From: Sitta carolinensis
Taxonomy: Eukaryota > Chordata > Aves > Passeriformes > Sittidae
Assembly (NCBI GenBank): GCA_032173965.1
Contig: CM063290.1
Span: 8,643,501 to 8,707,500, forward strand
Direction: 5' to 3'
DNA length: 64,000 bases
In this document: piece by piece, positions 29,520 through 42,560 of the stretch
Numbering within the stretch: position 1 is the stretch's first letter
How the letters are laid out: every line of letters starts with the position of its first letter
Position numbers and translations under genes: made by a program
The notes under the pieces: generated by a model
The model's database searches: none
The model's input: the letters and a program-made list of their open reading frames with translations, nothing else
Told to the model about the DNA's origin: nothing

Positions 29520-32500
29520 CAGATATGTGGTGACAGGCGAGGATGGAGCCTCACACCCCAGCAGGGCTGTTTGCCCGGCAGGGTTGGCTACCCCCCCTTC
29601 CTGCTCTTCCCCCGTCACCCCCGAGTCTCAGCAGGGGACCCTCCGTGAAGCCCCTGCCCCAGGCAGTGTGCTGGGGGAGCTCCATCTGCTCAGATGCCAG
29701 GATCGCAGCTGTGTCCCAGGCAGCGCGTGTGAGGAATGGGGACAGCGCCTTCCTCCTTCCACCTGCCCTGACAGTGCATCCCCTTCTCAAAGCCACGCTG
29801 TGCACAGAGACAGACAAACTCATCTCAGTAATGACAACCTGTCTTTCTTCTCAGGGAGAGACACTGTCCCTCCAGGGACACCCTCATCTTCCCACAGCAG
29901 CAGCTGCAGGAAGAGCAGAAGATGAGGAGCATGCCACTCTGGCACACTTGCCTTGGGCTCACCCACAGGACAGCTGCCAAGCAAGACACCTGTCCCCCAA
30001 CATCTCTGGACTATAGTGACAGTGTTCACAACCATCATCTCACAAGGCCATCCCCACTGCCTGTACCCAGCCCAGTCTGTGTCTCTGCTCCCCCAAAACA
30101 CCTGGGCCATGGCACAAGCAGCACACAAAGCAGCATCCCCACCTGAGATTTGGCTACTAAGAGCCAGCAACAACATCCAGGGATGGGTACATCCCCAACC
30201 TTACCAGTGACACAGTCCCTCATGCTGGGATGGGGTCTCAGGGAGAGCATCAGTGCCAACAGCAGGTGCTCAGTGAGGCCCCCAATGGCTGCCACTGCTG
30301 TGAAACAGAAGTGCCATGTCACGTTTCTTGGCAGGGCTGGAAGCAACACAGATGGAGGCATCTGCACTGGCCTCCTGGCATGCCTTGGCAGCCCCCAGCC
30401 CTGTGGCACCAGCCCCAGGTGGCAGCACAGCCTCCCAGACGTGCAGCAGAGAAAATCCTGGGTCCTGTGGCTGATGCCTCATGCCTTCTTTCAGCTCCCT
30501 GACATCCAGTCACTGCCTGCCAAGCTACTGACCCCATTTCTACCAGGCATTGGACTGGGTGGGAGTGCCTGGTGGTTTCCAGCTCCAGCTGCCCGGGGTC
30601 CCTGCAGAGCATAGGCAGGATGTGCTCCACCACAAGCCACTTGTGCACACACAGGGTGATTTTCTACCACAAAACCTTTTGAACCATCAGTGACTGCAGG
30701 AAAAGCCCTTGCCTCCATCACAGCACCTGGACTAGGCACCTGAATTCCCACCAAGGGTACAGGCCTCAGGTGTGAAGCTATGGCATGGCAGGGGCTGTGA
30801 GCTCCCAGAGCATTGCCCAAGCGTGGGAGATGCAGCACAACCTCTACTGCCAGCCACAGTGCAGCAGGGGGTCTGATGTTGTGCCTCCTACCCAGCTCCA
30901 TGTCCACCCGGGGGGCATGGCTGGCCTCCAGCCCTTGCATCATCCCCAAGGTGTCCCAGCTCAGGGGCTGCTGCCCAAGCTTAAGGAGGCAGGGCAGGAA
31001 GAGCCACCTGCTTCCCACTCCTACAGCCCCTTCTTTCCGGTGGAGTTGGCTTTGTGTTGGACAAAAGGCTGCAAAGGAAGCAAGAAAGGATATTACGTGG
31101 CTGCTAAAAGACAAATAAGGAAGGTGGGATGAGAGCCAGGGGAAGGAGGGTGCTCATCTGGCTCACCAGGGGGGATGCTACATGCAATGGCAGGGGATGA
31201 GAGGTGTCTCATGCACCCCACTGCCAACCCACTCACATTCAGGTCCTTGGTACCTTCCCCTGCTACTCAGGGATGCATGACAAGCAGCACCCTTGGGGAA
31301 CGAGAGACTAGAGCTGTCCCAAGGAGATGCAGAGCCCAGAGCCACAGCGTTGTCCTGTTCCACCCACAGCCCAGCTGTGCTGGCACAAATCCAGCCCTCC
31401 TGCTGCCTGGGATGAGCAGACAGTCCTTCCCCCACCCCAAATCACAGGCAGCCCCACAGACCTCCCCGCACCCCACAGCCAAGTCAAGCAGCTCCCCTGG
31501 GTGTGTGGCACTGTACAGATACAGGTGTGGGATATGTGGGGCCATTCCCAGGGTGACCCCTTTCCAGCCTCTCCCCAGCAGCCTGCCAGGCTGGAAACCC
31601 TCCTGGAGCACTGCACTGGTGCCACTCACATCCCACACAGCCCATCTGCTCCTCTTCTCGCTCAGCCCCGGCCCCGCGCGTGCCACGGTCTGCCTGTCCC
31701 TGCCCACGGGCGGTGGCACATGGGCTCAGCAACGGGAAAAGCAGGCCACATCTCAGCGTGGGCCTCTTGCCTATTTTCCCAGGCACTTTTCACAGAAGCA
31801 GAAGCTTTCACATGAAAAAGTTCAAGCTGGTTCCCCAGCAAAGGCATGAATTAAAGCACTGCCTTGCCAGGAGAGCAGGTACCACTGCCCTGACCTGGCT
31901 ATGGTAGGGGACAGCAGGGACCAAATTCTGCAGATCCAGACACAAAGGCAAAAGCATGGATGAGCCTTCCCAAAATAGAAGAACCTGTCTGCTGTCATGG
32001 ACCAGCCCAGCTGATGCTCTTCTGCAGTACCTTTCAACAGGATCTCAGACTATGGAGATGCTAGAATAGCAAGATGGACCACAGGGCTATCTGGAAATCC
32101 CACTCTCACCCCTTCATTGGGCTGTGGGCTGGCATGAATGAAGTGCCCTTTCCGTTCAGGGATCTGGCTTAGCTGCAACCCAGGACCCCCACATGAGCAG
32201 CGAGACTTGGATGTAAGGGAACAGCAGGAACAGGACTGCTCCAAGACAAGATGGTCCTCTCCAACCAGCCATAGATGGTGCTGCTGTCAACATCATTCCA
32301 AGACCCAGGGGGCATGGCTGTACCCACAGTTCACTCAAGAAGCTCCAGCTTTTTCCTGAGCTTAAATAGCCCCCCAGCTGCCCCAGGTGACCCGAGTGGG
32401 GAAGGTCCTGGGTGAGGCTGCTCAGAACCATCGATGCCAATTAATGCAATCACTGCCCTGGCAGCGAACAACATAGGAGGAAAGATCCAGGGTGGGTCTG

Positions 32501-33337
32501 GGGTAGAGGTGTGTAGTTACAAATGAGGCTCTGGGTGCACACTGGGGTCACCACTTGCTGCCCCATTGCAGGTGCTCACAGGGAATAGCCCTTCCCCTTT
32601 TCCACAGAGAGACCCCAGGGATGGGTCAGTGGGACAAGGGGTGTCCCAGGGCATAGTCCCCACATGGCCATCCTTACAGACACCTGCAGAATCACACCTG
32701 AGCACCCCTGCATTCCTGCAAAGATATGGAATAGGAGGATGTGTACAACCACATGCACACGTGGGGCCAAGAGGACTGGCAGGGGCTGAGGCAGGACTGG
32801 TGTGGCTACAAGAGGGAATCCCAGCTCTGAATGGGGCCACAAGAGTGGGTGCCTGGATGGGTGTTGGGCAAGAGACACAAGAGAGGGGCTGATGAAGTCC
32901 TAGGGTGGGAGCTGACCTGGAATTCTGAGGGTTGAGCTTTCTGGGCTGAGGGGTGCTGGAGCGAGGTGTTGGGGAGTCTGTTTGGTATCACCTCTACATG
33001 CCAGGGAGGGCCCAGCTGTGTCTCGTGGTCCTCCGCTGTCTGACCCGGTGGAACCCGGCTGTGACAAGGGTTCCCCTCCCCACAGGGGCTCCCCGTGGCT
33101 GGAGGCACCCCCGAGTCGAGGCGACCGCCTCGGAAAGGCTGTGCCGGGGGGATCCCCCAGCTCTGGGGCCGGGGCAGGGGCTGGGGCTGGGCTGTGGTAG
33201 GGTCCCCATCCCCAGCGGGCGGTCACCGGGCACCGGCCGGGGGGGTCCCCGGCTCTGTCCTGGCCGGGCCGGGCCGGGCCGCGGCGCTCCGGAGCCGCCC
33301 CCCGCCGGGGGGGTCCCCGCTCCCCCCGGATGCATGA

Positions 33338-36146
<2,809 letters not shown>

Positions 36147-36599
36147 GCCGGGACCCGCCGCCAGGACCCGCCGGCCGAGCCCCGCTCCAGCCCGCCGCCC
36201 CGCATGCTGGCTGGACCGCCGACGAGGAGGGGGAGGCCATGCCCGCTGCCCCCGCCCCCGGCCCGGGCCCGGGGGGGGGACCTGCAGCCACCACCACCCC
36301 CCCCCGAGCCATGCACTTTACCCCTCCGCCTCCCCCGGGGCCGGGACAAACCGCCGAGCCCCCCACCCTGGGCGAAGACCCCCCTCCCCGGGGAAGGGGT
36401 CCAGCCCCCTGCTCCGCGGCGCGTCCTCCCCATCCTCCTTGGCGGAGGGTCCCCAAATTCCGGGGCGACCCGGCCCCATGAGCAGGGGGGGAGCGCTGCT
36501 GTCCAGAGACATTTTTTGCTCCATCGTTTTTTGCATGAGCTTGGTGGCCCGGGCGGCCGGCCCGGGGGCCGAGGGTCAGCCCCACCACTCCGGCACGCT

Positions 36600-37390
36600 T
36601 CTTTTTAAACAGAAACTCCTCATATTTGTATTTTTATATCCGAATCTTTGTTAAAAACGATCTGCTGACGTTGAGATGTCGAAGTAACTGCATCGAGAAA
36701 ACAAATGAAAACAAACAACCAACCAACAAAAAAAAAGGTTCCTATTTTTTTCCATAAGAAAAAAAAAGACAAAAAAAGAAGAAAAAAACGAGGGCAAAAA
36801 TTCAAGGGGGGGTGAGAGTGATGGAGGGAGCATGAGGAAAGCCACAGGAGGAGGGAGGGGAACAGGGACCCCTGGCCCGATCCCCCACTGGCAGGCAGCA
36901 GGAGCACCGGAGGGTTTGGCAGCATCACTGGCTGCTGCAGTTCCCTCCTGGCAGCACCGGGGCAGAGCCCACCGGGGCCAGCTGCAGGTGCCAGGGGGGT
37001 TCCCGGCACTGCCCCCCCGCTTGGGGTGGTGGGGTCGGGGGAGAGTGGGGAGGGCAGGGACCGGCCTGAGTCGTTGTTTTTAATTTTGTACTTTAATTTA
37101 ATTTTATTTTTTAAGAAGCTTCTCGGGGGGTTCTGATGTGCATGAGAAACTTGTCATCTTTTTCAATAACCTACGAGTGGCATTTATGGAGACAACGACG
37201 CAAAAAAAAAAAAAAAAAACCAAAAAAACAACACACAACAAAAAACCAACAAACAGAAAACTGAGGAAAAAAAAGAAAAAAAAAAAAGAAAAAAAAAAAA
37301 GATACTTGTGTCATGATGTTCTACGAATGATCCATTGTAAATTTAAATGCCATTTTTCACTGTACTGGTGAACAAAATGCAATGAATAAA
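36600..37390 (+). terminator. CAMK2N2: CAMK2N2 distal 3' UTR with poly(A) signal
   Basis: A/T-rich 3' UTR with long A-tracts at 36728-36786 and 37202-37302. It ends with AATAAA at 37385-37390 inside AATGAATAAAATACATTC. This closes a transcript that is convergent with EEF1AKMT4. Confidence 0.75.
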
Positions 37391-38457
37391 ATACATTCAT
37401 GTACCCAGGTGAAGCCGGCAGCCACCTGCTCCTTTCTGTCCCTTCCTTGCGCCAGCTGGTTTTTGGGGTGCCTGTGGGATGGGGTGGCATGGCCAGAGTG
37501 GAGGCTGACCCCAGAGCCCTTCGCTGGCTCCTGGTGCAGGGGGAGCCGCTGGCTGACCCACTTACACCCTCTGCCTGAAATAGCAGCCTAGCAGCTTGTG
37601 CCTCTGTGGTGTCACCGGTGTCCCACCCCACAAGGGTCCCCTTTGCCCACCCCAGGGGGAGTTGGTGCCCAAAGAGCCTCCGGGGACACTGCCAGTGGCT
37701 CCCATGCACCTGCCACACCGGCACACATGCACAGCCAGTCGCACCAACATGCTGGCCTGGACGTCACCCACCCTGGCACACACGTGTCACCGCGCTGCTG
37801 GCCGCAGCACAGGGGGCATGGGCCAGGTGTGTGCAGCACACCGGGATTGTCACCACAGGCAGGAGTGGGGATGGATGGGGACAGAGGCAGATGTGCCACC
37901 CTTCCTGCCATGTGGCACCCCCTGTCCCATGCTGGCATATTCCAACCTGGACCTCCCACTGCTTGTATGGGGATGACAAGGACACGGTGTCCTTGCACAC
38001 CCCATGGCCAGGGAGGCTGGAGCAGGGATTCTGGTGCAGGATGGGGTGGGGGGGTGGAGCAGTGGGCACCTCAATCCTGCCCCCCATAGCCAGTGCCAGT
38101 ACCCCCATTCTGCCCTCAGCCCGGCTGCCCGTGCCCAGGGGAAGGGATGGGGGCCAGGGAGCCATTCCCCGCAAGATGGATGGGTGAAATTAAACCCAAT
38201 TTGGTTTCATTACTGGCTGCAAAGCCTGAAGTCCTGGCTGCTCTCCAGTGCAGCGAGGAAAGGCCAGGGAGGGAGCACAGAATCACCAGAGCATCCCTGT
38301 GACCCCCAGAGGAGGCCAAGTATCCCCCTCTTTCCTCCCATTACCCACATCACTGGGCAGCTTGCAGGAGGATGCACTGGTTCCCTGTCTCCCACCTGTG
38401 AGGATGGAGCATCTTAAGGCTTTACTGGGCGGGGGGGTGTCGGGAAAGCCCCCTGGG

Positions 38458-41400
38458 TCACAGCTGGATGGCAAGGAGGTAGTCCTCGTCGTCGTCCGGG
38501 GGGGCGGGGGGCGGTGGCGGGGCGGGGGGCGCGGGGGGCTGTTGCAGCCGGCGCCCCAAGGCCACGTCACGGGGGTCCAGGGACTGCCCCTTGCGCATGA
38601 TGTAGAGGAAGTAGTGGAAGGCCCCAGCGTCCCCATCCCCACAGGCAGCGTGGCGCAGGGACCAGCCGAAGGCCTCCTGCGCATAGTGGGGCTTGCGGAA
38701 GTGGGGCTGGGCGAAGGTGATGGAGATGAAGCAGCCCCCTGGGCGCAGCACCCGGCTCACCTGTGTCAGGAAAACCCCCAGGATGGGTGGGGGAACACAG
38801 TGAGGTTTACTGCTTTGGCTCCGTTCCCAGGGACCCCACCACCGTCTGCCAAAGACCCCTCCCAGCCTTTCCCATCACACCCCCTCAATCTCTTGTTCTA
38901 ACCTTGACCCCCCCCAAGAGACACCCTGGTTCTGACCTGTCCCCAAACCACCCACAAGGCGAGGCAATCAGGCACGGGGGTCCCCATGCTCCACCTCTCC
39001 CTGCACTCCAAAACTCTTCATTGCCACCCACAGCAGACAGCATGGAAACCCAACCCTGGCACAGGGAAAAGCTTTACCCTTCTGAGAACAGGGCCCCCCA
39101 AGCGCAGCATGGGACACCCATCCCACCCCTCCCTGGACTACCCAGTACTACCCCACCACCAACACCCAGAATCACAGGGGGATGCAAGGGGTGTCTGATG
39201 GGAAAGGACTCAACCCTTTTAATCACCATTTTCTCCCTGCTGGAATTAAGCCCTGCTAACAGGATGGAAAAGAACATCAATTTTCCTGCTTGGCTTTATC
39301 CAATGTCAAAAGGCTTTTACGGCCAGCGCCCGCGTGCTCAGCATGCAAAGGCAGTGCCCGGGGTGGGCGGGCGTCCAGCCCCCTCCCCGGCACCCTGCCC
39401 CAGGCAGGGACACCCCCAGACCCCCCCGGCAAGGGCAGAGAGTCACCACTGCAGGGGACAGGGCTGGAGGCCAAGTGGGGGGGTTTCCCAAGCTCTGCTT
39501 TAATCCTGCTGGGAAGCTCCAGCTGGGGAGCTCTGGCTGGGCCAGTGGAGGGGACAGGCAGCCTGTGTGTCCTCCCTGCTGCGGCGGCAGCTTTTGAACC
39601 AAACCTTACTGGTTTTGGCCAGGAAAAAGGGCAAGGCAGGTCCCTGCATCCCTCTGGGCACTCGGCTCAGTATTCCTCTTGCTAAGCACCCGAAAATCTG
39701 CCCTGGGAAGACCCCACAGCTTCTCAACCTATAGGCGGGGAGGGGGGACCCCAGAGGTGGGGGCAGGCAGGGATCAACGGCTGGAACTGAGCAAGGCATC
39801 CCGCATGTCCGCATCCCATCCCTCGTTAATAGAGCAATAATGGCCGTTGCTTAGAGACGAGCGCAGGAAACCTTCCCATCCGTCAGCCAGAGCAGGGGGG
39901 CCAAGGGGGCCCCCGCTCCGACACCCGCTGTGCCCAGCTCACTGGGACAGGCTGTCCCAGGGTGTCCCCACAGGCAGGGGGGATTTTCAGGTCCTTACAT
40001 TCCCCCAGGAGAGGAAGACAGAGGCTGTGAACCCCCTAATGGAGGGGGATGGCGGTGGGAAGGGAGGTACCACGGACAGACCCCTCTGAAGGGATCACCA
40101 AAGCAGAGAGCAAGTGGGAACACCCAGCGAATCCCCCTGGGGATGAGGACAGCAGGGACTGGCTGCGGGTGGAAGCTGGTACCCAGCGATGCTGGGGGAG
40201 GGCAGGGATTGAGCAGAGGATTAAAAAGAGAAAAAAAAAAAGGGAAAATTAAATCCCTGCCGTTTGGCAAAACGACAAGGACAGGCAGCAGCACTGGCAA
40301 GGAGGGCAGGGAGCACAGCCCCACTGCCCTGCCGGGGGTTGCACTCCCTCATAGGCTCAGCGAGACAAGAGAGGATTGGCAGGGTTGTTAACAGCCATGA
40401 GCACCCTTCCAGCACCCAGCGCCTGCATCCCAGGGTGCAAGGGAGGTGCAGCAATTAATTATCCTGGCAGTTATTCCCGCAGGGTGGGAGAGGCTGCCAG
40501 GACCCGCACCCCCGCACCAGGACAGGTTCAATCCGGTCCCGATGCCACCAATTAACGGGGCCCCGAGGCATCACCCATCCCCGTGGCAACACCACGGCCC
40601 TGTCGATGCTGATGGGAGTTGCCATGGCAACGCCAGACCAGATGATGGGGACCCCGGCTAAGGCAATCGAAGCTGGGGAGGGGAGTGCGGGGGGGCCAGT
40701 TCTCACAGCCCCAGGGTCATCACCTTGCCCTGGGCAGGCAGGGCCATCTCGGTGTGTCCCCCTAGGTCCCCTACAGCCACCCACGCTAGGATGGGGCCCA
40801 TTTTTCCTGCCAACTCTTTGTATTTAACATGCAAATAAAGAGAGGGGTCATCCAGTCCCTCAGCAGGACCCAGGGACACAACCTGCTCCATCCACCTCCC
40901 TGGGGAGGAAATGATAGAGGAAATGTAGGAGGAGGCAGTCTCCCACCCCCAGGAGTGCTGAGAGCCCCCCAGGTGCCCCTCTGCAGCATAGCTGAGGGGG
41001 TAGCACAGGCTGGGAGGGCAGAAACACCGGCTGGGGCCACAGGGAAGCAAGGTGGTGAGGAGGCGCTCTGCACCTTCCCCCACCCCAAATGGGAATGGGG
41101 TCCACCCTCTGCACCCCCATTCAGGTCCCCCCACCGCGTACCTCTGCCAGCACCCGGCGCATTGTGGCGGCGGCCTGGGGCGAGACGTCCCAGGGATCGG
41201 TTTCCTCCACCATAAGCACATCAAGGGTGCCCTTCTCCAGCACCACGTCGAAGGAGGCATCGGGGAAGGCGAGGGCGCGGATGTCCATGACGGCCCAGCG
41301 CAGGCCGGGGCAGTGGGCGTAGCGGGCGCGCATGGCCGCGATGCAGGCGGGGGAGAAGTCGATGCTCGTGACGTCGGTGTAGCCCAGCTCGTGCAGGTCG

Positions 41401-42445
41401 TGGCTCAGGGCGCTGTTGCCACAGCCTGTGTGGGGCACAGCTCACATAGGGCTCAGGGTGCCTGTGGGGGGGCTGGCACCCCAGCTCTGTTCCTGTGGAT
41501 CAGGGGAGGGTGCGGGAGGGTTGGGGCTGCTGGAGAGGGGCAGGTCATCGCTTTGACGCCAGTTAGCGAGTGTTGGGCTAGTCATTAATTACCCCTGACC
41601 TGCAAGGTGGGTGCTTTGGGCTCCTGTCCTGTGGCAGCCCAGCATACCTGATCCCCTCACCTTGGGGGGGAATCATGGAGAGGCTGGAGGCAGGAAAAGG
41701 CAGGGGGCGACCCCAGTTATCCCTCCCAGAGTGCTATGGGACAGGAGCCGGCCGTGGTCCCCAAGAGCCTGCTGGTAACTCCAGTGGGAAATTAGGGAAC
41801 TTCGGCCGGCAGTTCAACCGCGCGCGACGGAGAGAGACGTGGAAGAACTAGTGTCTCAACGGGACACCGGAAGACACGGGAAGAGCCCCGCGACCAAGCC
41901 CTCCCCTCGGAGACGCTCACCGAGACTCGGCTGCTCACCGGGGGGGCTGAGGGGGATCCCCGGGATGGGGGCGGATTTGGGGGCTATTAAGCGCAGCTGG
42001 CAGCGGCTGATCCGCTAACAGGATCGGTGATTACACCCGCCTAATCCCGCCGGCCCGGCAGCGGATCAGACCGCAGGTGGGATTACGGGGCGGTTCATAC
42101 CCGCCAGCACCCACGGCACCGGGACCACACCGCCGGGCCGGGCTAGACGCAGCTCCCGGTACCGGCCCGGTGCTACACCGCCCCCTGGCGGCTAGCGCCA
42201 GCGCATCTACCGGCGGGACCCCGAGCCCCGCCCGCCCGCCCTCCACCGGGCACGCCGGGCACGGGGCACGTACCGAGGACGAGGATGCGGTCACCGGGGC
42301 GCAGCTCGGGCTCCAGCTGCGGGAGAAACCGGGAGAGTCCCCCCAGCCACTCGCGGGTCTCGGCGCCCTCCCGCCGGTACAGCGCGTCCCAGAACCGGCG
42401 CCGCCCGTAGCGGGGGGGCGCGGCGGGCGCGCGCCGCCGCTCCAT
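38458..42445 (-). CDS. EEF1AKMT4: EEF1AKMT4, eEF1A lysine methyltransferase 4
   Basis: SAM-dependent seven-beta-strand methyltransferase that methylates eEF1A (Lys36 in human) and is cytosolic. Three minus-strand exons, 42274-42445, 41142-41425 and 38458-38760, close in phase (252 residues; human about 255). The protein begins [23 protein letters not shown] motif I spans the first junction (DRILVLG then [10 protein letters not shown]). Then come the acidic-loop strand [14 protein letters not shown], motif [14 protein letters not shown], post-motif [13 protein letters not shown], and [10 protein letters not shown]. The C-terminus is Pro-rich, then acidic, ending [12 protein letters not shown]. 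The start is the first ATG; an upstream in-frame GTG is not needed. In mammals this gene reads through into ECE2. Here the two are about 15 kb apart on opposite strands, so that read-through is impossible. Confidence 0.95.
39846..40631. promoter_or_regulatory. RFX X-box sites inside EEF1AKMT4 intron 2
   Basis: GTTGCCATGGCAAC at 40618-40631 is a perfect 14-bp palindromic X-box. A half-type CCGTGGCAAC lies at 40581-40590 and GTTGCTTAGAGAC at 39846-39858. The 2.4-kb intron is otherwise unremarkable. Confidence 0.5.
42042..42085. promoter_or_regulatory. Paired TAATCC/GGATTA (OTX/PITX/CRX-type) motifs
   Basis: TAATCC at 42042-42047 and GGATTA at 42080-42085, with GTGATTACAC just upstream, lie in EEF1AKMT4 intron 1 near the shared promoter. 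They are short motifs, so this is weak evidence. Confidence 0.25.
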
Positions 42446-42560
42446 GTCCGGGCGCGGGGCGGGAGCAGCGGGCGCCACGTGCCGCCCGCGCCCCCACGTG
42501 CGGCTTCCGGCCCGGGCGGGTGCGCCGTGCTGAGCGCTCCGGGCGGAAACACGGAGCGGA
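42446..42560. promoter_or_regulatory. EEF1AKMT4/ALG3 bidirectional promoter
   Basis: Only 115 bp separate the two start codons, on opposite strands. The gap is CpG-rich and TATA-less, with two CACGTG E-boxes (42476-42481 and 42495-42500) and an ETS-type CTTCCGG at about 42504. USF/MYC-class control is plausible but inferred. Confidence 0.7.

Noticed and set aside
42443..42478. Upstream in-frame start for EEF1AKMT4 at 42478
   Set aside because: That codon is GTG, not ATG; the first ATG at 42445 gives a length near the human protein.
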